Positions 27,156 to 36,358 of a stretch of 64,000 bases of DNA are shown piece by piece. Source of the DNA: Paenibacillus lutrae (lineage in GTDB: Bacteria > Bacillota > Bacilli > Paenibacillales > NBRC-103111); assembly GCF_009757775.1 (NCBI RefSeq), contig NZ_RHLK01000002.1:378113-442112 (forward strand), read 5' to 3'. Each line of letters begins with the position of its first letter. The first letter of the stretch is position 1. The notes below the pieces were generated by a model. That model searched no databases. It was not told where the DNA came from and was given only the letters and a program-made list of their open reading frames with translations. The position numbers were made by a program, and so were the translations under genes.

Positions 27156-27224
27156 TAACCCGGGAGGGGCGGATCTGATCTGTCTGCAACCGCAGTAGAT
27201 ACCAGCTATAAAGCCGATTCCTAT

Positions 27225-27287
27225 AAAAAACACCTTTTCCATCAGAAGCGCCTGGTTCACGGGCGCAAAATGAAAAAGGTGTTTTTT
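27225..27287. terminator. Bidirectional terminator between HAD phosphatase and manA
   Basis: AAAAAACACCTTTTCCAT pairs with ATGAAAAAGGTGTTTTTT. Both flanks are A/T runs, and the genes on either side converge. Confidence 0.85.
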
Positions 27288-27435
27288 GGTATGAGGCGAG
27301 AAAACCCAGCCGAAGCGTGGTTTTTAACCTGCTAAGCAAGAGGCATCATTTGCTGGTCCTGGCCGTTATTCCTCTTTTCCTCAGTTGCCTATAAGAGGCG
27401 CCATAAATACATGTGTGCTTGCAGGTTAACCCAAG

Positions 27436-28401
27436 CTACGGCAGGAAGACGCGAAGCAAGGTCATGCTGCCATGCAGGCAGTAGTTTCCCAGCGGAGCGG
27501 GCAACAGGTAGCAGTCCGCAGGCTTCACGGGGAGTGTGCCTTCTGTCCACTCCAGCGTTCCGCTGCCTTCGCATCCGATGAGTATAGTAAAGCTGTCGGG
27601 ATTGGTGCAATTATCCCAAGCGCCGGAAGAAATCCCCTTTTCGACTACGAAATAAGGGGAGTAGGCCAGCGTGAACCATTGATTCGGTGAGGTTTCGGAG
27701 GCCGGCAGATAAACGGCGCCACATTCCCCGAAAGAGATGACCTTCAAAGAATCCTCAAGATGCAGCTCACGGGGATTCCCGTCCAGACCGGGGCGATTGT
27801 AGTCAAACAGGCGATACGTTGTATCCGAATTCTGCTGAATTTCGAGTACAAGTACGCCTGAACCTAACGCATGAACCGTACCTGCCGGAATATAGAAGCT
27901 GTCGCCGGCTTTGGCATCCACTGATTTGGTGATCCCCAGAATACGGTCTTCCGCCACAGCGGCGGTGAATGACTCTCGCGTGATGCCGTCTTGAAGTCCG
28001 TAGATAATTCTGGAACCGGGTTTGGCACTCAGAACATACCACATTTCCGTCTTCCCGAGCTCTCCCTCGGCTAACCCTTCGTAATCGTCGCCAGGGTGAA
28101 CCTGGACGGATAGATTGTCGCTGCAATCTAGAAGCTTGACGAGCAGAGGAAACCTTCCGTTCGGTGATGCAGCTCCTTTGGCACCCAGCCATTTTTTTCC
28201 GAATCTCTCACGTATATCTCCGAGCCCGCGGCCTTTAAGTTTACCGTTGGCGGCTGTAGATGTTCCGTTCGTGTGGTCGGCGATCATCCATCCCTCGCCG
28301 ATGCGGCCGTGCGGAAGCTGATATCTGTACTGCTCTAGGGCGCGGCCTCCCCATACACGATGTTTAAAGTGAGGTTGAAAGCGAACAGGATATGGCCTCA
28401 T
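27436..28401 (-). CDS. manA: Mannose-6-phosphate isomerase, class I
   Basis: ManA interconverts mannose-6-phosphate and fructose-6-phosphate with zinc. The start chosen has GAGAGGGG upstream and gives 321 residues (MRPYPVRFQPHFK), the size of short Bacillus-type ManA. The 20 codons before it overlap the upstream gene. Metal-site motifs are VQVHPGDDY, KTEMWYVL and IPAGTVHALG. It overlaps the 3' end of mnmM by 38 bp and is the last gene of ytqA-mnmM-manA. Confidence 0.93.
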   Translation of the reverse strand: MRPYPVRFQPHFKHRVWGGRALEQYRYQLPHGRIGEGWMIADHTNGTSTAANGKLKGRGLGDIRERFGKKWLGAKGAASPNGRFPLLVKLLDCSDNLSVQVHPGDDYEGLAEGELGKTEMWYVLSAKPGSRIIYGLQDGITRESFTAAVAEDRILGITKSVDAKAGDSFYIPAGTVHALGSGVLVLEIQQNSDTTYRLFDYNRPGLDGNPRELHLEDSLKVISFGECGAVYLPASETSPNQWFTLAYSPYFVVEKGISSGAWDNCTNPDSFTILIGCEGSGTLEWTEGTLPVKPADCYLLPAPLGNYCLHGSMTLLRVFLP

Positions 28402-28993
28402 GGTGTACCCCTCTCGACTTTTTCTTCTCGATACCGAGTAAAAAAGGCGAATGAGCGGCATGGTTTAGAAAGCGATAAGAGAGAACCCGGTATCGTTCCT
28501 GCGGAAGTGAAGCGGCCCAGGCTTCTACGGCTGAGGCTTCTGTACTCCCCCCTTCATGACCGGGATAGAGGGCGATGGTGACAATACCGTTGTCCCTCAG
28601 CAATTGGAGCGCGGCCTCCAGAGCCGGTAAAGTTGATTCCGGTACCGTAATCACTTTGGGATCGGCCCCTGGCAGGTAGCCGAGATTGAACATGACAGCC
28701 GCCGTATTTCCGCGGCAGGAGTCCGGGACCGCTGCAGCCATACCCGCATGACTTTGCAGCAGCAGCTTCACGGCTTCTGATTGAGGCAGCTCACGCCCCA
28801 GCCGCAGCTGCGCCGCTTCCAGGGCCTGGGGCTGGATATCGAAGCCGTATACCGTTCCGTTTGGGCCGACCAGCCTGGCAAGGAACAGAGTGTCGACACC
28901 ATTGCCGACAGTCGCGTCGATGACCGTGTCACCCGGACGGACACGCTCTTCCACCCATTTGTGGGCACAGCTCAGAATTGAAAGAAATCCCAT
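28364..28993 (-). CDS. mnmM: tRNA 5-(aminomethyl)-2-thiouridine methyltransferase (YtqB)
   Basis: The ATG at the start has GGAGG five bases upstream. The open frame continues seven codons further but without a site. The 209-residue class I SAM methyltransferase has DATVGNGVDTLFLA (SAM loop), YGFDIQPQAL and the motif NLGYLPGADP, with LYPGHEGG near the C-terminus. Bacillus YtqB (MnmM) completes the mnm5s2U34 wobble modification in tRNA. The assignment follows family similarity. It sits directly after ytqA, as in Bacillus. Confidence 0.88.
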   Translation of the reverse strand: MGFLSILSCAHKWVEERVRPGDTVIDATVGNGVDTLFLARLVGPNGTVYGFDIQPQALEAAQLRLGRELPQSEAVKLLLQSHAGMAAAVPDSCRGNTAAVMFNLGYLPGADPKVITVPESTLPALEAALQLLRDNGIVTIALYPGHEGGSTEASAVEAWAASLPQERYRVLSYRFLNHAAHSPFLLGIEKKKSRGVHHEAISCSLSTSL

Positions 28994-29135
28994 AATGCCT
29001 CCGTAACAAACCAAGATGATGGTACCCGTTGTTTAACATGTTTCATAGCGGCACGTGTTCGGGTAGCCGGCTGTAGCGCCGCAGCGCTCCCTCCGGATTC
29101 TAACCCGCCGGCCTCATGGAAGAGACCCGGCTGCT

Positions 29136-30113
29136 CTAAGAGCCCGCTGTAAGGATCCTGCCGGGATTTCCGGCCCACAGCTTGCCCTGCCAAGTGCCTC
29201 TGCGTTTTAATTCGTCGTCGATGGCATTCAGCACTTCCCACTTCTTCAAACTCCACATCGGCCCGATCAGGAGGTCCCGCGGAGCATCCCCGGTCAGGCG
29301 GTGGATGATCATTTCAGGCGGCAGCAGCTCAAGCGTGTCTACAATGAGCTTGATATATTCGTCCTGCTCCAGGAAACGCAGCAGACCGGCTTCGTACTGC
29401 TTTACCATCGGCGTCTTGCGCATGAGATGCAGCAGGTGAATCTTGATGCCCTGCACATCCATGGCCGCTACGGCCTTGCCGGTCTCGATCATCATCTCGT
29501 GAGACTCCTGCGGAAGTCCGTAGATGATATGGGCGCATGTGCGGATATTGTGCTTGCGCAGCTTCTCGACGGCCTCTAGGTAGCACTCCGTATCGTGGGC
29601 GCGGTTAATCAAGGTAGATGTGCTGTCATGGATGGTCTGCAGGCCCATTTCAACCCACAGATAGGTGCGCTCGTTAAGCTCTGCCAGGTACTCGATCACA
29701 TCATCCGGCAGACAGTCCGGCCGTGTGGCTATGGATAGCCCGACGACACCCGGCTGCTCCAGAATCACTTCATAGTATTCACGAAGCTCCTCAACGGGAG
29801 CATAAGTATTGGTATAAGCTTGAAAATAACCGATATATTTGGCTTCCGGCCATTTCTGATGCTGACGGTCCCGGATCGTATTGAACTGTGTAACCAGGTC
29901 GTCGCGGCGTCTTCCGGCGAAGTCACCTGAGCCGCGCGCGCTGCAGAATGTACATCCCCCTATGGCGATGGTGCCGTCTCTATTGGGGCAGGTGAAGCCC
30001 GCATCGAGCATGACTTTAAAAACCTTCTCCCCGAACTGGTGTCTCATTTCGTGATTCCATGTATGAAACCGTTTATCCCCCCATAGAAGGGGCTCGGTTG
30101 TATATGCATTCAT
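29136..30113 (-). CDS. ytqA: TIGR01212-family radical SAM protein (YtqA)
   Basis: The 325-residue enzyme has a radical SAM cluster motif whose cysteines are spread further apart than usual (CPNRDGTIAIGGCTFC), as in the YhcC/YtqA family and Elp3 relatives. Its reaction has not been firmly established. Conserved pairing with the tRNA methyltransferase mnmM points to tRNA modification. A 142-bp gap separates it from mnmM on the same strand. Confidence 0.85.
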   Translation of the reverse strand: MNAYTTEPLLWGDKRFHTWNHEMRHQFGEKVFKVMLDAGFTCPNRDGTIAIGGCTFCSARGSGDFAGRRRDDLVTQFNTIRDRQHQKWPEAKYIGYFQAYTNTYAPVEELREYYEVILEQPGVVGLSIATRPDCLPDDVIEYLAELNERTYLWVEMGLQTIHDSTSTLINRAHDTECYLEAVEKLRKHNIRTCAHIIYGLPQESHEMMIETGKAVAAMDVQGIKIHLLHLMRKTPMVKQYEAGLLRFLEQDEYIKLIVDTLELLPPEMIIHRLTGDAPRDLLIGPMWSLKKWEVLNAIDDELKRRGTWQGKLWAGNPGRILTAGS

Positions 30114-30294
30114 TCGTTTACATAAACTCCTTTATTTCAAAGTTAACTTTCCTATTGTAGCCCAAATTAGGGGCGAAAGCGACCTTTTCCCGTTGCCAGT
30201 AAACGAAGCAGTTGCCAGTAAGTCCCCCGTTTAAAGGCGGCTGTACCGGACATTATAAGGGGGCACTAACACACCGCTTGAAAGGGGACTGTAC

Positions 30295-30909
30295 ATGAAA
30301 AAGCTACGCTACGCTACGCTTACCGTTGCTCTGACGTCCATGCTTGCGATCGGGGCTGCATCAACAACCCAGGCTGCCACAACAGGCACGGGGTCCACAA
30401 TGGAGACGACGAACACCGCAACTACAGGCACAACGACTCCAGGTACGACCCTGAATGGGCCCAATACTAACGGTACAGCGGCAGAGCAAATCCAACGCAT
30501 GTACAACACCGGCCGTAATGCCTTGACCGGTACGAATCCGGCTACGTACGGGAACGGAACTTACGGAACAGGAACAGGAACAGGAACAGGAACAGGAACA
30601 GGAACAGGCACAACTGGAACTGGAACTGGAACTGGAGCAGGAATGAACGCTGTCACAGGAACGAACAACCGCGGAACTGTAGGTACTTACGGGACTACGG
30701 GAACGACAGGAACCAACGGCAATCGTATGATGGACCGCATGAGCACCACAGGTACAGGTAACCGCGGAGCCTATGACACATCCACTTATCGTACTTACGG
30801 CGCCGACCGTAATGATATTGACTGGGGATGGCTTGGCCTGCTGGGTCTTGTAGGTCTGGCTGGTCTGGGCGGACGCAACAAGAGAGAGAATGGCATCGAT
30901 AACCGCTAA
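30295..30909 (+). CDS. Secreted Thr/Gly-rich repeat protein with WGxxGxxG C-terminus
   Basis: The 204-residue protein has a signal peptide (cut near Ala27), then a low-complexity body of T, G and N with (TG)n runs from a hexanucleotide repeat. It ends in DWGWLGLLGLVGLAGLGGR plus a basic tail. That tail, a Trp-Gly start, a hydrophobic Gly/Leu helix and positive residues, is the WGxxGxxE-type C-terminal anchor seen in Firmicutes surface proteins. Function is unknown. A surface or spore-envelope location is inferred. GAAAGGGGAC precedes the ATG. Confidence 0.75.
   Translation: MKKLRYATLTVALTSMLAIGAASTTQAATTGTGSTMETTNTATTGTTTPGTTLNGPNTNGTAAEQIQRMYNTGRNALTGTNPATYGNGTYGTGTGTGTGTGTGTGTTGTGTGTGAGMNAVTGTNNRGTVGTYGTTGTTGTNGNRMMDRMSTTGTGNRGAYDTSTYRTYGADRNDIDWGWLGLLGLVGLAGLGGRNKRENGIDNR
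30565..30606 (+). repeat. GGAACA hexanucleotide tandem repeat (7 copies)
   Basis: Seven exact in-frame copies of GGAACA encode Gly-Thr. Related GGCACA and GGAACT units follow directly (to about 30635). Copy changes would lengthen or shorten the protein by two residues without a frameshift. Confidence 0.95.
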
Positions 30910-30999
30910 TTTATGTGTTTGAACGAAATGGGGGCATCTCTTCGGGGATGTCCTTTCCACCTTTTCAATTATTCCCCTCATAAAAGGAGGCCGTAAGTT

Positions 31000-31176
31000 G
31001 TGACCACTTACTTTGAATCCCATGCAAATACCGGTGGGGAAGCCGAATTTCTGATAAAGCTTACGTTAAAAGATGCTATGGTTCTATCAGGGGCCCGTTT
31101 TCCCTTCGATCCCGCAGCGGCACCGGAAGCAAGAACGAAAATACGGCGTCAACTGGAAGCTGTTCTTTTCAACTGA
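31000..31176 (+). CDS. Small protein (58 aa) with GTG start
   Basis: AAAAGGAGG lies 9 bases before a GTG, opening a 58-codon frame ending in TGA: TTYFESHANTGGEAEF, then LIKLTLKDAMVLSGARF, and a charged helical end RTKIRRQLEAVLFN. The strong ribosome site and protein-like composition support it. I do not recognise a family. The remaining intergenic DNA (30910-30999 and 31177-31399) holds a weak GGGCATC..GGATGTCC hairpin near 30930 and nothing else I can support. Confidence 0.65.
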   Translation: MTTYFESHANTGGEAEFLIKLTLKDAMVLSGARFPFDPAAAPEARTKIRRQLEAVLFN

Positions 31177-31399
31177 GTATTCTGCGCTTATCTCTACAGG
31201 CACCCGTGGCGTCAGACGGATTTATTGTCGTCAGAATCCTGAATTGTAGAGGAATTCAACCTCTTTCTTTGCGTTTTTTCTTTTGCTTTTTCCCAGGGAA
31301 TCGTCTATTATTTGAAGCATGTTTCCGACATGAAATGCGGTTTTTTGCCGTTTTTTCAATGATGGACGGACAAGGTATCAGGGGAGGTAACACAAGAAG

Positions 31400-32131
31400 A
31401 TGCGTTTAAGAGGAAGAAAAGGAATCCGGGAAGCAATTGAGCGGCAGCGCGATCTGATCGTTCTGGAGCCGGCTATATATAAAGGGAAATGGGCCGAAGT
31501 CTTCGGCAACGACAATCCTATTCATGTGGAGCTTGGTATGGGCAAAGGCCGTTTTATTAGTGAAATGAGCAAGCTGAATCCGCATATCAACTTCATTGGT
31601 GTCGATATGTACGATGAACTTATCCGGCGTGCCAGTGAAAAGGTCCGTATCGCTCACGGGATAGAAGAGTCTGAAACGGATGTTTCTTTAGAGAATATAC
31701 GTCTAGCCCTGTTCAACATTGAACGGATTGAAGAGGTGTTTGACGCTAATGAACTGCAGCGCATTTATTTGAACTTTAGCGATCCTTGGCCTAAGAAGAA
31801 GCATGCCAGACGCCGTCTGACTCATGCGGGATTCGTGAATAAGTACAAAGAAGTGCTGAACGGCAAAGGCCAGATTCATTTCAAAACCGATTCCCGTTCC
31901 CTTTTCGAATTTTCTTTGAATTCGTTCTCCGATCTCGGGCTTCGAATGAGAAACATTTCGCTTGATCTGCACGGAGGTTTTGAAGAAGGATTCAATCCGG
32001 ATCACGTCATGACCGAATACGAAACGAAATTTGCCGGCAGGGGAATGAATATTTTCCGGTGCGAGGTTGTTATAGGCGAAGAAGCTCTTGCAGAGCATCT
32101 GGATTCCCTTCAAGGAGAACAGCAGTCCTAA
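31400..32131 (+). CDS. trmB: tRNA (guanosine(46)-N7)-methyltransferase
   Basis: TrmB methylates N7 of G46 in the variable loop of tRNA. The 243-residue protein has the SAM loop VELGMGKGRFI, the motif NFIGVDMYDELI and the family signature NFSDPWPKKKHARRRLTH, then the C-terminal YETKFAGRGMNIF. GGGGAGGTAA precedes the ATG. The last codons and the stop are part of its own terminator. Confidence 0.95.
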   Translation: MRLRGRKGIREAIERQRDLIVLEPAIYKGKWAEVFGNDNPIHVELGMGKGRFISEMSKLNPHINFIGVDMYDELIRRASEKVRIAHGIEESETDVSLENIRLALFNIERIEEVFDANELQRIYLNFSDPWPKKKHARRRLTHAGFVNKYKEVLNGKGQIHFKTDSRSLFEFSLNSFSDLGLRMRNISLDLHGGFEEGFNPDHVMTEYETKFAGRGMNIFRCEVVIGEEALAEHLDSLQGEQQS

Positions 32132-32153
32132 ACGGATTGCTGTTCTTCTTTTT
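32116..32153 (+). terminator. Terminator overlapping the trmB stop
   Basis: AGAACAGCA pairs with TGCTGTTCT and is followed by TCTTTTT. The trmB stop codon lies in the loop, and the 3' end of the convergent glycosyltransferase gene is also inside. Confidence 0.75.
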
Positions 32154-33264
32154 GAAGAAGACTCCAAATGATAGCGGAATAATCGCTTTCCCATCCGGTT
32201 TGTGCGTTCCGCCTTTTCATCTCCCTTTGCTCCTGCAGCTCTGCTCCATACTCCGTTAATTCCTTGAAGCGGCGGTGAATCGTCTCTTCGCGCTTAATTA
32301 ATTCTGCGCACCCGCTTTCAATGAAAAACTGCATGTTCTTCTCTTCCTGCCCCGGTATCGGCTCATAGAACAGCATAGGGATGCCTTTGGCTAGGCCTTC
32401 CGAGCAAGTCATGCCGCCGGGTTTCGTGACCAGCAGGTCGGAGACTTCCATCAGCTTATCGATTTCATTGGTATAACCGATCAGTTTAATATTCGGATGT
32501 TGAAACCGGCTGTCCTGCATGCATCTTTCCAGTGCTTTGCCGTTATTCCCGAAACAGAAAATAAATTGTAACTCTTCCTTCCACTGGGTCATGCTTGTAA
32601 GCAGAGTATCACTGCCGATCAGACCCCAGCCGCCCCCCATGACCATAACAGTAGGGAGTGGATTTAGACCAAGTCTAAGGCGCAGGTCTTCTTTGTCCGG
32701 TGATTGGCGAAAGCTGGGATGCACGGGGATGCCGGTAATATCAATCCTTCGCTGATCAACGCCTCGTTTCATCAGCTTTATTTTGACTTGCTGCGAGGAG
32801 ACGAGATATTTATTCACTTCGGGACTGATCCAAGTCCCATGCACATCATAGTCCGTAATGACCGTGCATAACGGTACATTCAAGCCTGCACGCTTAAGTC
32901 TGGAGACAACGATGCTCGGGAATGGATGGGTACACACGATAGTATCGGGCTGGAGCCTGCTGATCAATTGAGAGGTCTGAGCATAGAAAATACGATGAAG
33001 GGCCAGCTGCGTTAATGGATTAAGAGGTTTTTTGTATTGAAAACGATACAGTTTCCCATACAACTTAGGCTGTGAACTTACGGTTTTGCGATAAGCGGAA
33101 AATACCCACCTGGCTAATGTGGGGTGAAGGAAACTCCCAAGTTCCATCACGCGGGTCTGGATGCCCGGATGAAGCTGCCGCAAATTCTCCGATAAGGCAT
33201 AGGCAGCCCGAGTGTGCCCGGAGCCGAATCCTTCCGAGAGCAGGAGAACTCTTTTTCTTCGCAA
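32128..33264 (-). CDS. MGDG synthase-type glycosyltransferase (UgtP/YpfP-like)
   Basis: The 378-residue protein has the N-terminal MGDG-synthase domain (GFGSGHTRAAYALSENL, residues about 12-175). A GT28-like UDP-sugar binding domain follows (about 195-350, MGGGWGLIGSD, TKPGGMTCSEGLAKGIPML). Such enzymes build glycolipid anchors by adding glucose to diacylglycerol, or are relatives acting on other lipids. The closest role is therefore inferred. It precedes a PAP2 phosphatase gene on the same strand, consistent with lipid metabolism. Confidence 0.85.
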   Translation of the reverse strand: MRRKRVLLLSEGFGSGHTRAAYALSENLRQLHPGIQTRVMELGSFLHPTLARWVFSAYRKTVSSQPKLYGKLYRFQYKKPLNPLTQLALHRIFYAQTSQLISRLQPDTIVCTHPFPSIVVSRLKRAGLNVPLCTVITDYDVHGTWISPEVNKYLVSSQQVKIKLMKRGVDQRRIDITGIPVHPSFRQSPDKEDLRLRLGLNPLPTVMVMGGGWGLIGSDTLLTSMTQWKEELQFIFCFGNNGKALERCMQDSRFQHPNIKLIGYTNEIDKLMEVSDLLVTKPGGMTCSEGLAKGIPMLFYEPIPGQEEKNMQFFIESGCAELIKREETIHRRFKELTEYGAELQEQREMKRRNAQTGWESDYSAIIWSLLQKEEQQSV

Positions 33265-33300
33265 GGGCTTTACACCGTCCTTCCTTTTATAGTGGTGAAG

Positions 33301-33825
33301 TCAGGGCCATACCGAAACGGATGCTATCGCCGATCCTGTTCCGAGCAGGGCTCCTGCAAGGCAGTCGCTCGGGTAATGGAGTCCCAGATACATGCGAGAT
33401 AGAGCTACTGCAAGGGCGAGCGGGATCAGGACGAATCCGAGTGGGGGGAAAGCCGCGACAAAGGGGACCGTAACGGCGAAGATCGCGGTAGAATGTCCGG
33501 AAGGAAAGCTGTGATCTTCCAGTGGATTCATGGATATTCTGGTATTCGGGATGACAAGATAAGGACGACGACGCGGATAGAATCGTTTGACTAGAGCTAC
33601 GGGGATGTGACTGACAGCGAGAGCTGCGAGAGCTTGAATCCCGGTTGTTTGCCAGGCTCCGTTGCCGAATAGCGCAAGCAAAAGGGTCACTGTAATGGTG
33701 GCAGTCGCTCCCCCGAGATGGGTGAGGGTGCCGACAATGGCGTCCAGTACTTTGCCGCGGAAGCGCTGATTGACGTAAAGGAACATGCGGATCTCGTGTC
33801 GGTGCATCCAGTGGATGACTTTCAA
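33301..33825 (-). CDS. PAP2-family membrane phosphatase
   Basis: The 174-residue membrane protein carries the three phosphatase motifs KRFYPRRRP, SFPSGHST and SRMYLGLHYPSD with their catalytic histidines, between five hydrophobic helices. Family members dephosphorylate phosphatidate, phosphatidylglycerophosphate or undecaprenyl pyrophosphate. The substrate is not deducible. It lies 36 bp upstream of the glycolipid transferase, so a shared lipid-recycling role is plausible. Confidence 0.9.
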   Translation of the reverse strand: MKVIHWMHRHEIRMFLYVNQRFRGKVLDAIVGTLTHLGGATATITVTLLLALFGNGAWQTTGIQALAALAVSHIPVALVKRFYPRRRPYLVIPNTRISMNPLEDHSFPSGHSTAIFAVTVPFVAAFPPLGFVLIPLALAVALSRMYLGLHYPSDCLAGALLGTGSAIASVSVWP

Positions 33826-34881
33826 GATGAATTCCTCCCTTGTCTTTTTTGACCGCTATTGCTGCAGATTACTTAATTGTAAACTCTTAAGACCGGATTA
33901 AAACGGCTGCTGCCTTGACTTACCATTCCTTTTTGAGCTCCTTTTCAGTATAGTGGATATTTGTTAGCGGAGTATCAAGCGCTTTGCTTTTGAATTCTTT
34001 GTCCAGCATTTAGTTTAGACGGGATATACCGGCGCGATACATGCGAAACCCGTTTAAACTATAGCGGATTAAAAATTCGGAGTTTTATTGGAAAAAACTG
34101 CTTTGGTTTTACCGAATGAGTTTAAGATAGTATGGGCCCGTCTACGCCGATCTGAAGGACAAACAATGCAGGGACTGTGATTTTTACTTTGCCGGGGAAA
34201 TAACCCACTTCCATAAGGAATAGACTCGGTCTCTCGAAGAACAAAAAAGAAATGTCTGCAAAACGGAACCTTTTGTACTAGAGAATCGTTCTACATGTAG
34301 GACGAATAAGCATGCAAAATTCCTTTCGAGGATAGAAACTCTGCAGAAACCGTCGAAAATATGCGGCGGACTTTAACGGATCCGGTACGTAACCAGGTAA
34401 GAGGACTCAATTTTAGCTCTGGCTTACGAATGTTATAGGTGCTGACACAGAGCCTGTAACGAGTTGTTTTCCCACTCCGGCCTTAGGGGTTCAGGCGTCC
34501 AGCAACGTTTAGATAAAGTTGTTTTTGGCCTTCCGGGTCGATTATAATAGAACGGATGAGTGAGGCAACTAGGGTCATTACCCAAAATATAAAGGCCTTA
34601 ACCGATTCAATATAGAGGCCAAAGTCACAAAAAGCCAGAAAACCGGGGGAAGAAGCCGTAATCGTGAACCAGAACGAGTGATGTCAAACTTAAAGGGCTC
34701 TTTTAACGGTAAAATGGTGGATCTGCCGGAATCACCCCTTTATACGGTTTTGACAAAAGCTTGCAAACCCGTCACAATCAAGAACGATTACATTGGCTTC
34801 AATTGGAACAGAATGGGTTACATACAAAGCGATATAGATATAAACAGACTTTGTTGTGAACATTAAAAAGGGGGTTTTACG
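33826..34881. other. One-kilobase intergenic region, no recognised gene
   Basis: This stretch is more AT-rich than its surroundings and has no gene I can support. A possible promoter TTGTTT-18-TATAAT ends near 34547, which would give the downstream glycosyltransferase a 5' leader of about 330 nt. I found no match to riboswitch motifs I know (c-di-GMP, c-di-AMP, T-box, SAM). A short frame near 34135-34223 carries CRDCDFYF but has no start codon. Confidence 0.5.
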
Positions 34882-36111
34882 ATGCTGGATACAATTTTGC
34901 TGGTCTTGCAAATTGTATTAGTGTTATTCGGTGCGTACCAGTTATTTCTTACGTTCTTTGGCTGGAAGCTTCCGAAAAAGAAAACGCAGCATCCGCCGCA
35001 GAAGTCATTTGCAGTACTGGTAGCGGCGCATAATGAAGAAGAAGTTATCGGAGCTTTACTTGAAAATCTCAAGCAACTCGATTATCCGAAAGAAATGTAC
35101 GATGTATTTGTTATTTGCGACAACTGTACAGACAGCACGGCCGATATTGTACGCAGCCATGGATTAATCGCGTGCGAACGCAATAACCCTAATCTGCGTG
35201 GTAAAGGATATGCCATTGAGTGGATGCTCAAAGAGCTTTGGAAGCGTCCGCGTTCTTATGATGCAGTCGTCATGTTTGATGCGGACAACTTAGTCGGCAA
35301 TGATTATCTCCGCCACATGAATGACGATCTGTGCAGCGGTTCCAGAGTGATCCAGGCATACCTGGATACCAAGAATCCTAACGATTCATGGGTAACAGCT
35401 TCGTACGCGATTTCGTACTACTTTGCTAACCGTTTCTGGCAGGTACCGCGTACGAATCTCGGACTGGCCAACTATCTCGGCGGCACGGGTATGTGTTTTG
35501 AAGCGAAGCTACTCAAGCAGATCGGCTGGGGAGCGACCAGCCTGGTAGAGGACTTGGAGTTCTCTATGCGCTGCGTTAAACTCGGCATCAAGCCGACCAT
35601 GAACTATTACGCGAAAGTATACGACGAGAAGCCATTGTCCTTCCGCGCTTCCGCCAAACAGCGTCTACGCTGGATGCAGGGTCACTTCGATGTCTGCCGC
35701 CGCTATCTGTTCCCGCTGCTCTGGCAGGGAATCAAGGAGCGCAGCTGGACGAAGATTGACGCCGCGTTTTATTCGGCCAACGTATACAACTACTTCTTCG
35801 GTTCGCTTTTGAGCGTGGCTCTCTGGGTTAAGGCTGTCGTACCGGGCGGAGTCGATCTGAACCTGTACGAGTTGGCACCGGTTATCAACGTGGTGGCGAT
35901 TTCCATCTACATCATGCTGCCTCTTTCTTTGTTTATCGAGAAGGCGTCCATCAAAACTTACAAGTATTTGATTCTTTACCCGATCTTTATGCTCTCTTGG
36001 TGGCCGATCACCCTCTATGCTTTCTTCACACAGAACAACAAGCAGTGGAGCCACACGAAACATACACGTGTTATCCGCCTTGAGGATGTACAGAGTAAGC
36101 AGGTCAGCTAG
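34882..36111 (+). CDS. Family 2 processive-type membrane glycosyltransferase
   Basis: The 409-residue protein has an N-terminal helix (about 4-26), a cytosolic GT2 domain with VAAHNEEEVI, FDADN and QRLRWMQGH (the QxxRW motif of processive enzymes), and three C-terminal helices. The order matches polysaccharide synthases related to IcaA, BcsA and hyaluronan synthase. The product is unknown. No partner exopolysaccharide genes lie beside it. The RBS AAAAAGGGGG is close to the ATG, and a long leader is possible. Confidence 0.85.
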   Translation: MLDTILLVLQIVLVLFGAYQLFLTFFGWKLPKKKTQHPPQKSFAVLVAAHNEEEVIGALLENLKQLDYPKEMYDVFVICDNCTDSTADIVRSHGLIACERNNPNLRGKGYAIEWMLKELWKRPRSYDAVVMFDADNLVGNDYLRHMNDDLCSGSRVIQAYLDTKNPNDSWVTASYAISYYFANRFWQVPRTNLGLANYLGGTGMCFEAKLLKQIGWGATSLVEDLEFSMRCVKLGIKPTMNYYAKVYDEKPLSFRASAKQRLRWMQGHFDVCRRYLFPLLWQGIKERSWTKIDAAFYSANVYNYFFGSLLSVALWVKAVVPGGVDLNLYELAPVINVVAISIYIMLPLSLFIEKASIKTYKYLILYPIFMLSWWPITLYAFFTQNNKQWSHTKHTRVIRLEDVQSKQVS

Positions 36112-36118
36112 ATATTAG

Positions 36119-36147
36119 TTGACATGACACTGTGAAGGTGATAGACT
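36119..36147 (+). promoter_or_regulatory. SigA-type promoter of infC-rpmI-rplT
   Basis: TTGACA and TAGACT are spaced by exactly 17 bp, just past the stop of the glycosyltransferase gene and about 210 bp before infC. Confidence 0.85.
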
Positions 36148-36149
36148 AG

Positions 36150-36320
36150 TACGAGTGATTGCACAATCGCATAGATCATAAAGAAGAGGCAGCCCGCTTC
36201 TCACCTGACCGATTATGTCGGCTGGTTATACGATTCAAACCAATACGTTCTGTTTTTAACACATAAAACGAACCGTGGGGATGTGGGCTGATGAGCCTGC
36301 ATCCTCTTTTTATGTCCACG
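36150..36320 (+). promoter_or_regulatory. Leader of infC operon, probably L20-type autoregulatory
   Basis: About 200 nt of structured RNA (AGAAG..CTTCT hairpin, then GACC..GGCTGG) ends in a terminator: GGATGTGGGCT pairs with AGCCTGCATCC, followed by TCTTTTT (36279-36311). In Bacillus the operon leader is terminated when ribosomal protein L20 is in excess. Position and layout match, while individual L20-binding bases were not checked. Confidence 0.75.
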
Positions 36321-36358
36321 CATAAAAGCGTTGGAAACAATGGTTGGAGGTGGAGAAT

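Noticed and set aside
34135-34223. Short frame with CRDCDFYF and THFHKE resembling a zinc-binding peptide
   Set aside because: A stop codon directly precedes it and there is no start codon. At 29 codons it can easily be chance.
34678-34866. 62-codon open frame before the processive glycosyltransferase
   Set aside because: No convincing ribosome site and no recognisable pattern. It lies where a leader RNA is expected.
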